Made by a program: the position numbers and the translations under genes. Positions 27,601 through 36,468 of a stretch of 64,000 bases of DNA are shown one piece after another. A model generated the notes under the pieces. The model had not been told where the DNA came from. It saw nothing but the letters and a program-made list of their open reading frames with translations, and ran no database searches. Where the stretch lies: NCBI RefSeq assembly GCF_036898825.1, contig NZ_JARUND010000001.1, forward strand, positions 4,898,001 through 4,962,000, written 5' to 3'. The number at the start of each line of letters is the position of its first letter. The stretch's first letter is position 1. The stretch is from Streptomyces sp. B21-083. GTDB lineage: Bacteria; Actinomycetota; Actinomycetes; Streptomycetales; Streptomycetaceae.

Positions 27601-28288
27601 CCTTCAGGGTCGGCAGCCCCGCCACGACATCGAGGAAGTGGCCCGACAGCCGGGACAGCAGCCGCCACTGTCGGTCCATCCGGGCCTGCGTGGCCCAGCC
27701 GATCAGCATCATGAAGACCGGAATGAGCGGCAGGGTACCGACGATGATCGCGGCGGACACCCAGTCCTCGGTGACGATCCGTGCCAGCACAGCCACGGGC
27801 ACCACCACCGCGAGCCCCAGCTGCGGCAGATAGCGCGAGAAGTAGTCGTCGAGCGCGTCCACTCCCCGCGTGGCGAGGGCGACCAGCGACCCGGTCCGCT
27901 GCCCGCTCAGCCACCCGGGGCCGAGCGCGACGGCCTGCTCCAGCAACCGCCCGCGGAGCTCCGACTTCACCGCGGCGCTTGTCCGGTGGGCGGCCAGCTC
28001 GGTGAGCCAGGAGACCACCGCCCGGCCACTGGCGACGGCCACCAGCAGCAGAAGGGGCGTACGGAGTTCAGTGACCGACAGTCCGTGCTGGAAGGCGCCG
28101 ACCACCACCTCGGCGATGAGCATGGCCTGCGCGATGACCAGCCCCGCGCCGACGACACCGAGGCCGACGACCGCGAGCAGGAATCGGCGCGTGGCACCGG
28201 CGTACCGGAGGAGCCGCGGATCGATTGGTTTCACGTGAAACATGCCCTTCGGTCCAGAGGTGGTTTCGCGATGTTTCACGTGAAACAT
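24650..28288 (-). CDS. cydDC: Fused CydD-CydC thiol-reductant ABC exporter
   Basis: The 1212-residue fusion has two complete ABC exporter halves. Half 1 carries about six membrane helices, then Walker A GPSGVGKST (about residue 378), signature LSAGQRQR and LLLDEPTAALDG. Half 2 repeats the pattern with GPSGSGKTT, LSGGQRQR and VLDEPAEHLD. CydDC exports glutathione/cysteine-type reductants (mycothiol-related in actinobacteria) needed to assemble cytochrome bd. It follows cydA-cydB in the same direction. Two start codons are possible, 28288 and 28243. Both open with MFHVK because each overlaps a parS palindrome. Confidence 0.94.
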   Translation of the reverse strand: MFHVKHRETTSGPKGMFHVKPIDPRLLRYAGATRRFLLAVVGLGVVGAGLVIAQAMLIAEVVVGAFQHGLSVTELRTPLLLLVAVASGRAVVSWLTELAAHRTSAAVKSELRGRLLEQAVALGPGWLSGQRTGSLVALATRGVDALDDYFSRYLPQLGLAVVVPVAVLARIVTEDWVSAAIIVGTLPLIPVFMMLIGWATQARMDRQWRLLSRLSGHFLDVVAGLPTLKVFGRAKAQAESIRRITGEYRQATMGTLRIAFISSFALELLATLSVALVAVTIGMRLVHGEMDLYIGLVILILAPEAYLPLRQVGAQFHAAAEGLAAAEEIFAVLETPVPESGTGAVPMGGVAFGGVTVRYPGRSVDAVADVSFAVGAGETVALVGPSGVGKSTLLHALLGFVRPTEGRVSVGGADLAGLDLEEWRSRVAWVPQRPHLFAGSIAENVRLARPDADDTAVRRALADAGALEFVDALPEGVHAVLGEEGAGLSAGQRQRLALARAFLADRPVLLLDEPTAALDGESEAEVVAAVRRLAVGRTVLLVVHRPALLGVADRVVRLAEAVHSAQLPGHEQAGGSLGGDGLLVDGPRSALLPVLDEEVLVPGAPTGRHGVLARVRAMSGARRGRLGLALLLGSLALGSAVGLMATSGWLISRASQQPPVLYLMVAVTGTRAFGIGRAVFRYAERLVSHDAVLRMLADTRVAVYRRLERLAPAGLRTTRRGDLLSRLVADVDALQDYWLRWLLPAGAALVVSAASVGFTAWLLPEAGAVLAAGLLAAGVGVPLVTSAVARRAERRLAPARGALATHVADLLTGTAESTVAGALNGRTEQVRRADSVLTGIASRAATATALGDGLTALLSGLTVAATALVGAQAVADGRLDGMVMAVVVLTPLAAFEAVLGLPLAVRYRQRVRRSAERVYEVLDAPEPVSEPSEPLPAPLSPFPVVVRELAARHAGQDRDALGRLDLTLDEGRRVAVVGPSGSGKTTLAQVLLRFLDADAGSYTLGGVDAYALDGDDVRRLIGLCAQDAHLFDSSVRENLLLARKDATEDDLRSALARARLLDWAESLPDGLDTLVGEHGARLSGGQRQRLALARALLADFPVLVLDEPAEHLDLPTADALTADLLAATEGRTTLLITHRLAGLDAVDEVIVLDGGQVVQRGTFAELVAVEGPLRGMAEREAEAEQLAWAAAARVEPLLVRGRGDSTFADKGH
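28228..28241. promoter_or_regulatory. parS centromere site at the start of cydDC
   Basis: Perfect GTTTCACGTGAAAC. It is read as FHVK in cydDC just after the alternative start at 28243. Confidence 0.9.
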
Positions 28289-28299
28289 CGCGAAACCAC
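28260..28299. promoter_or_regulatory. 40-bp perfect palindrome containing a parS site, between cydB and cydDC
   Basis: The arm GTGGTTTCGCGATGTTTCAC is followed directly by its exact reverse complement, giving 40 bp with no loop. The central 14 bases (28273-28286) are a perfect parS site. In RNA it would form a strong hairpin upstream of or over the cydDC start, so it could also attenuate or terminate the cydAB transcript. Confidence 0.85.
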
Positions 28300-28336
28300 T
28301 CCCGCAGACAGCGACAACCCTGCAGGCAGAGACGAC

Positions 28337-29341
28337 TCAGTGCGCGGCGTCGGCGAGGTGCTGCGTGCCGATCCGCTTGCGGAACACCCAGTACGTCCAG
28401 CCCTGGTAGAGCAGGACCATGGGGGTCGCGATCCCCGCACACCACGTCATGATCTTCAGCGTGTACGGACTCGACGAGGCGTTGGTGACCGTGAGGTTCC
28501 AGTCCGCGTTGAGCGAGGACGGCATGACGTTCGGGAAGAGCGTCAGGAACAGCATCGCGACGGCGGCCACGATGGTGACGCCGGAGAACGCGAACGCCCA
28601 GCCCTCCCGCCCCTTCCATGCCGCCCACAGCGCGGCGACGAGCGCGAGCACAGCCACGATCGCCGCGGCCAGGGAGCCCCCGTCGCCCTTGTCGGCCTGG
28701 GTCCAGGTCAGGAACGCGAGCGCGACGACAGCGGTCACGAGTCCGACGCGAACGGCCAGCTTCCGCGCCCGCTCCCGGATGTCCCCCACGGTCTTGAGAC
28801 CGACGAACACCGTGCCGTGGAAGGTGAACAGCGACAGGGTGACCAGCCCGCCGAGCAGGGCGTACGGGTTGAGCAGGTCGGCGAGGCTGCCGACGTACTC
28901 GAAGTCCGCGTCGATCTTCACCCCGCGGGTGATGTTGGCGAAGGCCACGCCCCAGAGGAACGCCGGGAGGAGCGAGGTCCAGAAGATCGCCGTCTCCCAG
29001 TTGCGCTGCCAGTTCTCCTCGGGCCGCTTCACGCGGTACTCGAAGGCGACGCCCCGCACGATCAGGCAGACCAGGATGAGCAGCAGCGGCAGATAGAAGC
29101 CGGAGAAGAGGGTGGCGTACCACTCGGGGAAGGCGGCGAAGGTCGCGCCGCCCGCCGAGAGCAGCCACACCTCGTTGCCGTCCCAGACGGGTCCGATGGT
29201 GTTGATGAGGACCCGCTTCTCGGCCCGGTCACGGGCGAGCAGCTTGGTGAGGACGCCGACCCCGAAGTCGAAGCCCTCCAGGAAGAAGTAGCCGGTCCAC
29301 AGGACGGCGATGAGGACGAACCAGACGTCGTGAAGTTCCAT
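28337..29341 (-). CDS. cydB: Cytochrome bd ubiquinol/menaquinol oxidase subunit II
   Basis: The 334-residue integral membrane protein has about nine helices. It begins MELHDVWFVLIAVLW and has the conserved GFDFGVG segment near residue 25, typical of CydB. With CydA it forms the high-affinity oxygen reductase that oxidises menaquinol in Streptomyces. It lies 21 bp after cydA and shares its Rex-controlled promoter. The 48-bp gap to the longest cydDC start carries a 40-bp palindrome with a parS site. Confidence 0.95.
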   Translation of the reverse strand: MELHDVWFVLIAVLWTGYFFLEGFDFGVGVLTKLLARDRAEKRVLINTIGPVWDGNEVWLLSAGGATFAAFPEWYATLFSGFYLPLLLILVCLIVRGVAFEYRVKRPEENWQRNWETAIFWTSLLPAFLWGVAFANITRGVKIDADFEYVGSLADLLNPYALLGGLVTLSLFTFHGTVFVGLKTVGDIRERARKLAVRVGLVTAVVALAFLTWTQADKGDGGSLAAAIVAVLALVAALWAAWKGREGWAFAFSGVTIVAAVAMLFLTLFPNVMPSSLNADWNLTVTNASSSPYTLKIMTWCAGIATPMVLLYQGWTYWVFRKRIGTQHLADAAH

Positions 29342-29362
29342 GGCGATTCCAGCTCCCTGGGC

Positions 29363-30871
29363 CTAGTAGGAGAAGGCCATCGGCTTGTCGGCGTCCTGCG
29401 GGTCGCCGCCGATCTTCGTGGGCGGGTTGAGGTCGGCCTCGGTCAGTTCGGGCGGGCCCGCCTTGACGTACTTCACGAGGAGCTTGACCTCGATGACGGC
29501 GAGAATCGCGTAGAGCGAGGTGAAGACGATCATCGAGGTGAGGATCTCCCACTGCGAGACCCCGGGGGAGACCGCGTCCCGGGTCTGGAAGATGCCGTAC
29601 ACGACCCATGGCTGGCGGCCCATCTCGGTGAAGATCCAGCCCCAGGAACTGGCGATCAGCGGGAAGCCAAGGGTGAGGATCGCGATGCGCCAGTACCACT
29701 TGGTGAGCGTCGGGCCGAGTGCCTTGCCGGGCAGCAGCGACAGATGCGGCACCTCGTCGTCGCCGACGCGCAGGTGCTGCGGCAGCATGAACTTCTTGCG
29801 GGTCAGCCAGAGTCCGGCCAGCCCGATCGCGAACGACGTCATACCGAAGCCGATCATCCAGCGGAAGCCCCAGTAGGCGACCGGGATGTTGGGCCGGTAG
29901 TCGCCGGGCCCGAACTTCTCCTGCTCGGCCTTGTTGACGTCGTTGATGCCGGGGACGTAGGAGCTGAAGTCGTCGTTGGCGAGGAAGGACAGCAGGCCAG
30001 GGATCTCGATGGCGACCTTGTTGTGGCCGGCCTCGACGTCGCCGTAGGCGAAGACGGAGAAGGGCGCGGGCGCCTCGCCGTCCCAGAGGGCTTCGGCGGC
30101 GGCCATCTTCATCGGCTGCTGCTTGAACATGACCTTGCCGAGGAAGTCACCGCTGACGGCGGTGAGCAGACCGCCGATGACGACGGTGACCAGGCCGAGC
30201 CGCAGCGAGGTCTTCATCACCTCGATGTGCTTGCCGCGCGTCAGATGGAAGGCGGCTATGCCGACCATGAAGGCGCCACCGGTGAGGAAGGCCGCGGAAA
30301 GGGTGTGGAAGACCTGGGTCAGCGCGGTGTTCTGGGTGAGGACCAGCCAGAAGTCGGTGAGTTCGGCGCGCCCCTTCTGCTCGTTGATCCGGTAGCCGAC
30401 GGGGTGCTGCATCCAGGAGTTGGCCGCGAGGATGAAGTACGCCGACAGGATCGTGCCGATCGAGACCATCCAGATGCAGGCCAGGTGGATCCTCTTCGGC
30501 AGCTTGTCCCAGCCGAAGATCCACAGCCCGATGAAGGTGGACTCGAAGAAGAAGGCGATCAGTGCCTCGAAGGCGAGCGGGGCACCAAAGACATCGCCGA
30601 CAAAGCGTGAGTAGTCGGACCAGTTCATGCCGAACTGGAACTCCTGCACGATGCCGGTGACGACACCCATGGCGATGTTGATCAGGAAGAGCTTGCCCCA
30701 GAACTTGGTGGCCCTGAGGTACTTCTCCTTCTCCGTGCGGACCCAGGCGGTCTGCAGGCCGGCGGTGAGCGCGGCGAGGGAGATCGTCAGCGGGACGAAC
30801 AGGAAGTGGTAGACGGTGGTGATGCCGAACTGCCATCGGGCCAGAGTCTCCGGCGCCAGGGCGATGTCCAC
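29363..30871 (-). CDS. cydA: Cytochrome bd oxidase subunit I
   Basis: The 502-residue subunit holds the haems of the bd oxidase. It has about nine helices, an N-terminal His near residue 21 in TTVYHFLFVPLT (haem ligand region), the GRQPWVVYG motif near residue 415, and a short Q-loop of the actinobacterial type. The GTG start is preceded by AAGGAGGAG. It is the first gene of cydA-cydB-cydDC. Expression should rise when NADH is high, because a perfect Rex operator sits about 90 bp upstream (30962-30977). Confidence 0.96.
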   Translation of the reverse strand: MDIALAPETLARWQFGITTVYHFLFVPLTISLAALTAGLQTAWVRTEKEKYLRATKFWGKLFLINIAMGVVTGIVQEFQFGMNWSDYSRFVGDVFGAPLAFEALIAFFFESTFIGLWIFGWDKLPKRIHLACIWMVSIGTILSAYFILAANSWMQHPVGYRINEQKGRAELTDFWLVLTQNTALTQVFHTLSAAFLTGGAFMVGIAAFHLTRGKHIEVMKTSLRLGLVTVVIGGLLTAVSGDFLGKVMFKQQPMKMAAAEALWDGEAPAPFSVFAYGDVEAGHNKVAIEIPGLLSFLANDDFSSYVPGINDVNKAEQEKFGPGDYRPNIPVAYWGFRWMIGFGMTSFAIGLAGLWLTRKKFMLPQHLRVGDDEVPHLSLLPGKALGPTLTKWYWRIAILTLGFPLIASSWGWIFTEMGRQPWVVYGIFQTRDAVSPGVSQWEILTSMIVFTSLYAILAVIEVKLLVKYVKAGPPELTEADLNPPTKIGGDPQDADKPMAFSY

Positions 30872-30961
30872 ATCTCCTCCTTACGAGCTTACGAGCCTTG
30901 ATCATTGCGGCGGTCCGTCCCCCGTCGCCGAACCGCACGAGAGGGACAAACGGGATGCGCT

Positions 30962-30977
30962 TGTGAACGCGTTCACA
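30962..30977. promoter_or_regulatory. Rex operator (ROP) of the cyd operon
   Basis: TGTGAACGCGTTCACA is a perfect 16-bp palindrome. It matches the Rex operator defined in Streptomyces coelicolor, where the NADH-sensing repressor Rex controls the cyd operon. It lies upstream of cydA, in the 308-bp gap between cydA and hisC. Apart from the hisC terminator I see nothing else there. Confidence 0.92.
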
Positions 30978-31080
30978 TTCACAAGCAATTATGGCGCATG
31001 TCCGTTCTATGCGGGAGACGCGGGGTCCCCCCTCGGCCTCCAACCGCCCCGGAGGCCGCGATTCAGGGCCTCCCGGGCAG

Positions 31081-31116
31081 CAAAACGGCACGTCACCCGC
31101 AGTGAGTGACGTGCCG
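31081..31116 (-). terminator. Rho-independent-like terminator of hisC
   Basis: An 11-bp stem (CGGCACGTCAC/GTGACGTGCCG) with a 9-base loop is followed on the minus strand by TTTTG. It lies 60 bp after the hisC stop. Confidence 0.7.
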
Positions 31117-31179
31117 CACATGTTCGCCGGACAGGCTCCGAAGCCGCCCTGGAACCCCCTTGTCCTGGAACTCCGCGCC

Positions 31180-32259
31180 CTAGAGCTCCTTGTGGAACAT
31201 CTCCGCCGTCTTCAGGAAGACGTCGTTCGCCTCGGCCTCGCCGATCGTCACGCGAACCCCTTCACCGGGGAACGGCCGTACGACCACTCCGGCCCGCTCG
31301 CACACCGCCGCGAAGTCCACGGTGCGCTCCCCCAGCCGCAGCCACACGAAGTTCGCCTGCGTCTCGGGCACCGTCCAGCCCTGGCCGCGCAGACCGTCGA
31401 CCACCCGCGTGCGCTCGGACACCAGCGAACCGACCCGCCCGAACAGCGCGTCCTCGGCCCGCAGCGAGGCCACCGCCGCGTCCTGGGCGAGCTGGCTCAC
31501 CCCGAACGGCACCGCCGTCTTGCGCAGCGCCGCCGCCACCGGCTCGTGGGCGATCGCGAATCCGATCCGGAGCCCGGCGAGGCCGTACGCCTTGGAGAAG
31601 GTCCGCAGCACACAGACGTTCGGCCGGTCACGGTAGAGCGTGACCCCGTCCGGCACCTCGATGTCGCGTACGAACTCCTTGTACGCCTCGTCGAGCACCA
31701 CCAGCACGTCACTGGGCACCCGGTCCAGGAACCGCTCCAGCTCGGCCCGCCGTACGACCGTCCCCGTCGGGTTGTTGGGGTTGCACACGAAGATCAGCCG
31801 GGTCCGGTCGGTGATCGCGTCCGCCATCGCGTCGAGGTCGTGCACGTCCCCCGGCGTCAACGGGACCTTGACCGACGTGGCGCCACTGATCTGCGTGATG
31901 ATCGGATAGGCCTCGAAGGACCGCCAGGCGTAGATCACCTCGTCCCCGGGCCCGCTGGTGGACTGGATCAGCTGCTGCGCGACACCGACCGATCCGGTGC
32001 CGGTGGCGACGTGGGAGACCGGCACGGCGAAACGTTCGGCCAACTCGTTCATGAGCTCCGTACAGGCCATGTCCGGGTAGCGGTTGAAGGCCCCTGCCGC
32101 GGCCGTCACGCTCTCCAGCACACCGGGCAGCGGCGGGTACGGGTTCTCGTTCGAGGACAGCTTGTAGGCCACCGGACCGTCGGTCGCGGCCGGCCTGCCC
32201 GGCTTGTAGGTGGGGATACCCTCCAGCTCGGCGCGCAGCTTGGGGCTCGTCTCGCTCAC
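31180..32259 (-). CDS. hisC: Histidinol-phosphate aminotransferase-type enzyme
   Basis: This 359-residue fold-type I PLP enzyme has SSNENPYPP near the start, the ANFVW segment near residue 300, and the PLP-lysine motif [14 protein letters not shown] near residue 220. HisC makes histidinol phosphate in histidine synthesis. Streptomyces also has a hisC inside its main his operon, so this isolated copy may act on phenylalanine or other aromatic keto acids. A GTG start at 32259 with GAGGAGGA ahead of it was chosen over the longer frame to 32283. The gene reads alone, with its own terminator at 31081. Confidence 0.88.
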   Translation of the reverse strand: MSETSPKLRAELEGIPTYKPGRPAATDGPVAYKLSSNENPYPPLPGVLESVTAAAGAFNRYPDMACTELMNELAERFAVPVSHVATGTGSVGVAQQLIQSTSGPGDEVIYAWRSFEAYPIITQISGATSVKVPLTPGDVHDLDAMADAITDRTRLIFVCNPNNPTGTVVRRAELERFLDRVPSDVLVVLDEAYKEFVRDIEVPDGVTLYRDRPNVCVLRTFSKAYGLAGLRIGFAIAHEPVAAALRKTAVPFGVSQLAQDAAVASLRAEDALFGRVGSLVSERTRVVDGLRGQGWTVPETQANFVWLRLGERTVDFAAVCERAGVVVRPFPGEGVRVTIGEAEANDVFLKTAEMFHKEL

Positions 32260-32742
32260 CGCAGTCCTCCTCGTGACCACCACCGGCTCAGCACGGCCAC
32301 CCGCTGCCGGTTACCGGGTACCAATGCTTCTCACCTTATGAGGATTCGGCGTCCCTGCGTACGGGTCGGTCATGATCCGGGAGCGGTCGGCGCACCGCGT
32401 GCACCCACCCTCGACCGTCCCACCTGCCCCGCCTGCCCCATGGGCATCGGGGGTATCACCGTACAAAATTGTATGAATCGGGGGGCGCATCGCGCTTTTC
32501 GGCACGCGCCGGTGGCTCACGCCGTGGCGCGCATCCCTCGAAGAGGTGAGTTGAGACCTCTTCGAAACATCGGTCACTTGGCAGGCCTGTGCGCGCCGAC
32601 AAGTCCGATAGGGCAGTAATATCGCTCAACTGACTTTCTTTCTAAGGTAGTTGCTTGCCTTTGACCATGCAGAAACGTGCCTGTCAACGGCTGCATATGC
32701 GTCCGCACTACCCCACCGCATGAGCCCTACTATCGGCTCGCC
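32260..32742. other. Divergent promoter region between hisC and the LacI regulator
   Basis: About 480 bases with no supportable gene. The part from 32600 to 32680 is noticeably AT-rich (TAATATCGCTC, TTTCTTTCTAAGG) and suits a promoter for the rightward regulator. A short palindrome-like GTACAAAATTGTATG lies near 32459. No known operator is recognised. Confidence 0.4.
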
Positions 32743-33855
32743 ATGACAGCAGCAGGGAAGCACCAGGTGAGCCGCGCGGAGACAACCCGACGAGGCAGTC
32801 GGCCGGGCCGGGCAGGCATCAGAGACGTGGCTGCCGCCGCCGGCGTCTCGATCACGACCGTCTCAGACGCCCTCAACGGAAAGGGCCGGCTCCCGGACGC
32901 CACCCGCCGCCATGTCCGTGAGGTCGCGGACCGGCTGGGCTACCGCCCGTCGGCCGCGGCCCGAACCCTCCGTACCGGCAAGTCCGGACTGATCGGTCTG
33001 ACCGTGACGACGTACGGGGATGAACCTTTCACCTTCACCGAGTTCGCGTACTTCGCGGAGATGGCGAGGGCCGCCACGTCGGCCGCGCTCGCCCGGGGCT
33101 ACGCCCTGGTCATCCTCCCCGCGACCTCGCGCCACGACGTATGGTCGAACGTCGCCCTGGACGGCACGGTCGTCATCGACCCGTCGGACCAGGACCCGGT
33201 GGTCAGCGAACTCGTCCGCCAGGGACTGCCCGTCGTCTCCGACGGCCGCCCGGCCGGCTCGCTCCCGGTCACCGCGTGGGTCGACAACGACCACGAGGCG
33301 GCGGTCCTGGGCATCCTCGACCACCTGGCCGCCGCCGGCGCCCGCCGCATCGGCCTGCTGACGGGAACCTCCACCGACACGTACACCCACCTCTCGACCA
33401 CGGCGTACCTGCACTGGTGCGAGCGGGTCGGCCAGGACCCGGTGTACGAGTCCTACCCGGCCCACGACCCGTGTGCGGGCGCCCTGGCCGCCGATCGGCT
33501 GCTGGCCCGCCCGGACCGCCCGGACGCCGTCTACGGCCTCTTCGACCCGAACGGCACCGACCTGCTGGCCGCGGCCCGGCGCTACGGCCTGCGCGTCCCG
33601 GACGACCTCCTGCTGGTCTGCTGCAGCGAGTCCACGGTGTACGCCACCACGGAACCGCCGATCACCACGCTCTCCCTGAAGCCACGCCGCATCGGCACGG
33701 CGGTCGTCCAGCTCCTGATCGACGCCATCGAGAACGTCGACTCGGACCTGCCGGTCGAGCAGGTGATACCGACCGAACTGATCGTGCGGACGTCCTCGCA
33801 GCGCCGTCCGCCGCGCACGACGGTCAGTCCGCCGCGGTCGCCCGAGGAAGGGTGA
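32743..33855 (+). CDS. LacI/GalR-family transcriptional regulator
   Basis: The 370-residue regulator has an N-terminal helix-turn-helix and hinge (IRDVAAAAGVSITTVSDALNG to AARTLRTGKSG, about residues 28-85), then a periplasmic-binding-like effector domain to about residue 350. LacI-family proteins repress sugar or development genes and respond to small ligands. No sugar operon lies beside it, so the target is not obvious. The start MTAAGKHQ was chosen because the longer frame adds an unlikely Cys/Pro-rich stretch. A branched inverted repeat after the stop may end transcription. Confidence 0.92.
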   Translation: MTAAGKHQVSRAETTRRGSRPGRAGIRDVAAAAGVSITTVSDALNGKGRLPDATRRHVREVADRLGYRPSAAARTLRTGKSGLIGLTVTTYGDEPFTFTEFAYFAEMARAATSAALARGYALVILPATSRHDVWSNVALDGTVVIDPSDQDPVVSELVRQGLPVVSDGRPAGSLPVTAWVDNDHEAAVLGILDHLAAAGARRIGLLTGTSTDTYTHLSTTAYLHWCERVGQDPVYESYPAHDPCAGALAADRLLARPDRPDAVYGLFDPNGTDLLAAARRYGLRVPDDLLLVCCSESTVYATTEPPITTLSLKPRRIGTAVVQLLIDAIENVDSDLPVEQVIPTELIVRTSSQRRPPRTTVSPPRSPEEG

Positions 33856-33900
33856 CCCGGGGGCGGTGGTGAGGGGCGGGGACGTGGGCTTGTGCGGGGC

Positions 33901-33958
33901 GGGCTCCCGGAGAGCGGGGCCGTACGAGGGGTCGGCCCCGTAGGGGAAACGGGAGCCC
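33901..33958. terminator. Branched inverted repeat, likely terminator of the LacI gene
   Basis: An outer stem GGGCTCCCG/CGGGAGCCC (33901-33909 with 33950-33958) encloses an inner stem CGGGGCCG/CGGCCCCG (33915-33922 with 33933-33940). The rest of the gap to 34268 holds no gene that I can support. It has repeated GTACGAAGC/GTTCGAAGC words near 34020-34070 and probably the promoter of the next gene. Confidence 0.55.
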
Positions 33959-34268
33959 GGCCCCGTTCAGGAAGGCGGGGCACCGGTGTCGGGACAGTTC
34001 ACGGGCGCCGGTGTCATGATCGTACGAAGCGTTCGATGTCCAAGGTTCGAAGCAAGGTACGAAGCAGGGAGTCCGGGGCGGGCCCGTAGGGGAAAGCCCT
34101 TCCGAATCGGGGCGAAAGCCGCGGTGAACTGGGCTCGTTCGCTGATTCACCACCCCTGGGTCATCACATGGCGCGATCCGCATTCCTATGATGGGCCCAC
34201 GACACCGCGGGCCGCTGCGACCAGGCAGTCCGATGCGGTGCAGATGCGGCGCGATGGTGGAGGGGTCG

Positions 34269-35387
34269 ATGACTCAGGGGGCCGGTCAGGGACCCGAGGT
34301 GACGCGGACGGCGACGTTGCGCGACTTCCGGGTGCCCGCGTACGTCCATGAGGCCGGTCCGCACGCCGACGGCACGGTCCCCGGGGACATCGCCGTCGGC
34401 GCGGCCGACACCGACGTCCAGGAGACCGGGGAGAGCTCGCAGGCCCCGTCCGACGTGGAGGAACACCCCGACGGATACACACCGACCCAACGCGACCTGC
34501 CCGTGATCAACCGCGGTGACACGCTTCAGGTGACGGTCGATCCCGCAGCCCTGGCCGCCGAAGGGCCGGGACCTCTGTTCGTCGTCGGGGACGTCCACGG
34601 CTACATCGACGAACTGATCGGCGCCCTCCAGGAACAGGGCCTGATCGACAGCGCGGGCAACTGGTCCGCGGGCACCGCCCGGCTCTGGTTCCTCGGCGAC
34701 TTCACCGACCGCGGTCCGGACGGCATCGGCGTCATCGACCTGGTCATGCGGCTGTCCGCCGAGGCAGCCGCTGCCGGCGGCTACTGCAAGGCCCTCATGG
34801 GCAACCACGAGCTGCTGCTGCTGGGCGCCAAGCGGTTCGGTGACACCCCCGTCAACTCCGGCGCGGGCACCGCCACCTTCCAGGCGGCCTGGTTGCTGAA
34901 CGGCGGCCAGAAGACCGACATGGACCGGCTCCAGGACCACCACCTCCAGTGGATGGCCCGCCTCGACGCGATCGAGGAGGTAGACGGGCACCTGCTCGTG
35001 CACTCCGACACCACCGCCTACCTCGACTACGGCGACTCGATCGAGGCGGTCAACGACACCGTCCGCGAGACGATCACGCGCAACGACGCGGACGAGGTGT
35101 GGGATCTGTTCCGCAAGTTCACCAAGCGCTTCTCCTTCCGGGACGAGGGCGGAGTCGAGGCCGTCCGCTCCCTCCTCGATACGTACGGCGGCGCCCGCAT
35201 CGTGCACGGCCACAGCCCCATCCCCTATCTGCTGGGCGATGTCGGCACCGAGGACGACGGTGAGGACAACTCCGGTCCGAACATCGAACATCCGCATGTC
35301 TACGCCGAGGGACTCGCCATCGCGATGGACGGCGGCGTGACCATGGCCGGAAAACTGCTGGTCCAGGAACTTCCGCTGGATCTCTGA
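34269..35387 (+). CDS. Metallophosphoesterase (calcineurin-like)
   Basis: The 372-residue enzyme has every motif of the PPP/calcineurin family: GDVHG (about residue 106), GDFTDRG (about 142), GNHE (about 179), a His in LLVHSD (about 244) and GHSP near 315. These residues bind two metals and hydrolyse phosphoesters, as in Ser/Thr phosphatases or diadenosine tetraphosphatases. The first 85 residues are a poorly conserved acidic leader. No signal or membrane helix is seen, so it is cytosolic. The start MTQGAGQG was preferred over the Arg/Pro-rich upstream extension to 34188. Confidence 0.88.
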   Translation: MTQGAGQGPEVTRTATLRDFRVPAYVHEAGPHADGTVPGDIAVGAADTDVQETGESSQAPSDVEEHPDGYTPTQRDLPVINRGDTLQVTVDPAALAAEGPGPLFVVGDVHGYIDELIGALQEQGLIDSAGNWSAGTARLWFLGDFTDRGPDGIGVIDLVMRLSAEAAAAGGYCKALMGNHELLLLGAKRFGDTPVNSGAGTATFQAAWLLNGGQKTDMDRLQDHHLQWMARLDAIEEVDGHLLVHSDTTAYLDYGDSIEAVNDTVRETITRNDADEVWDLFRKFTKRFSFRDEGGVEAVRSLLDTYGGARIVHGHSPIPYLLGDVGTEDDGEDNSGPNIEHPHVYAEGLAIAMDGGVTMAGKLLVQELPLDL

Positions 35388-35598
35388 CGGGTATCCAGGC
35401 GTTTCCCTGGCAGCCGTCCTGCGACTACGAACCGCATTGGACGGGGAACAGTCACACGGTAATTTCTTCAAACCCCCTGTCACGGCGCGCCGTCGCCGCT
35501 CTACCATCGGCTTATCCGTAGCAGGCTCCCCTCCGTTTCTGCCCGACGGCTCGTCAGCATGCCGAGCCCCAAGCCCTACGGAGCATCGGGGGATGCAC

Positions 35599-36468
35599 AT
35601 GAACAGCGTTCCGCAGCACCTGCTGAACGAGGACCGCCAGGAATACGAGCGGATCCTCGATGAGGCGCTGCGCTCCGCCCCAGACCGCCCGGAACTGGCC
35701 GCCGTCGGTCAGCGTCTGAACCCCGAACAACTGCGCACGATGGCGCTCAACGCCACCGCGCTCATCACGGTCGCCGCGGCGAGCGAGTACCAGCACTACG
35801 TGAAGGTCCGCGACGAACTGCGCCACCCGGCGCCGTCCACCCCTTCCTCCGTCCATGGATCCGGCTCGAACGAGCCAGGCACAAGCGCGGTCGGGCTCGT
35901 CGCCGGCATGGGCGAGGCGGTCGCCGAGACCGCCGGAGCGGGCGCCGTCGCCGTCGTCGCGGTCCTGGCTCCCGTCCTTGCCGGCACGGCTGCGGCGATC
36001 TTCCTGCTCGTGGGCTACATCCTCAAGATGCTCGACCCCGAGCCGGCGTTCGCCCAGACCATGCTCACCACCGGATGGGTGTTCGGCGCGGTGACCGCGG
36101 CAGCGATACTCGTCGCCGCGATCGGCCTCCTCCTCACCGCCCTGCGCAACAGCCCGGAGGCGGAGGAGGACGGGGCATACGGCGAACTGACCGGGGAGGT
36201 CGCACAGGCCAGGGAGGCCTGGCGCGAGGCCCTGCTGGAGCGGGGCATCCTGCCGTTCCTCCGCGACGCCCTCGCCGACCCCGGTACGGCGGCCATGAAC
36301 CGCAAACCGGCCCCGCAACCCACCATCAGCCGCATGCCCCAACTCGGTTACAACCGACCCGGCTTCAGCAGCCCTGAGGGCGACTCGACGACGAGCCACC
36401 GCCCCAGTTTTTCCAGCCCGGACTTCTCCAGCCCGGACTTCGGAGGCCCGGACCACCCGCCGGAGTGA
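35599..36468 (+). CDS. Membrane protein with two adjacent helices, function unknown
   Basis: The 289-residue product starts with a soluble helical part. It has two long hydrophobic helices around residues 115-145 and 158-182, a charged helical segment, and a disordered Ser/Pro tail with repeated SSPDF units (FSSPEG, FSSPDFSSPDF). No family is recognised. The start at MNSVPQH has a GGGGGATG ribosome binding site; MHMNS two codons earlier is possible. It follows the phosphoesterase by 211 bp. The 205 bases between its stop and the convergent thiC gene hold nothing I can support. Confidence 0.72.
   Translation: MNSVPQHLLNEDRQEYERILDEALRSAPDRPELAAVGQRLNPEQLRTMALNATALITVAAASEYQHYVKVRDELRHPAPSTPSSVHGSGSNEPGTSAVGLVAGMGEAVAETAGAGAVAVVAVLAPVLAGTAAAIFLLVGYILKMLDPEPAFAQTMLTTGWVFGAVTAAAILVAAIGLLLTALRNSPEAEEDGAYGELTGEVAQAREAWREALLERGILPFLRDALADPGTAAMNRKPAPQPTISRMPQLGYNRPGFSSPEGDSTTSHRPSFSSPDFSSPDFGGPDHPPE

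Noticed and set aside
25871..30610. A 1579-codon open frame on the plus strand opposite cydDC, cydB and cydA
   Set aside because: It is the antisense frame of three well-supported membrane-protein genes. Its translation is Gly/Arg/Glu/Gln-rich with no domain, as expected from high-GC complementary strands.
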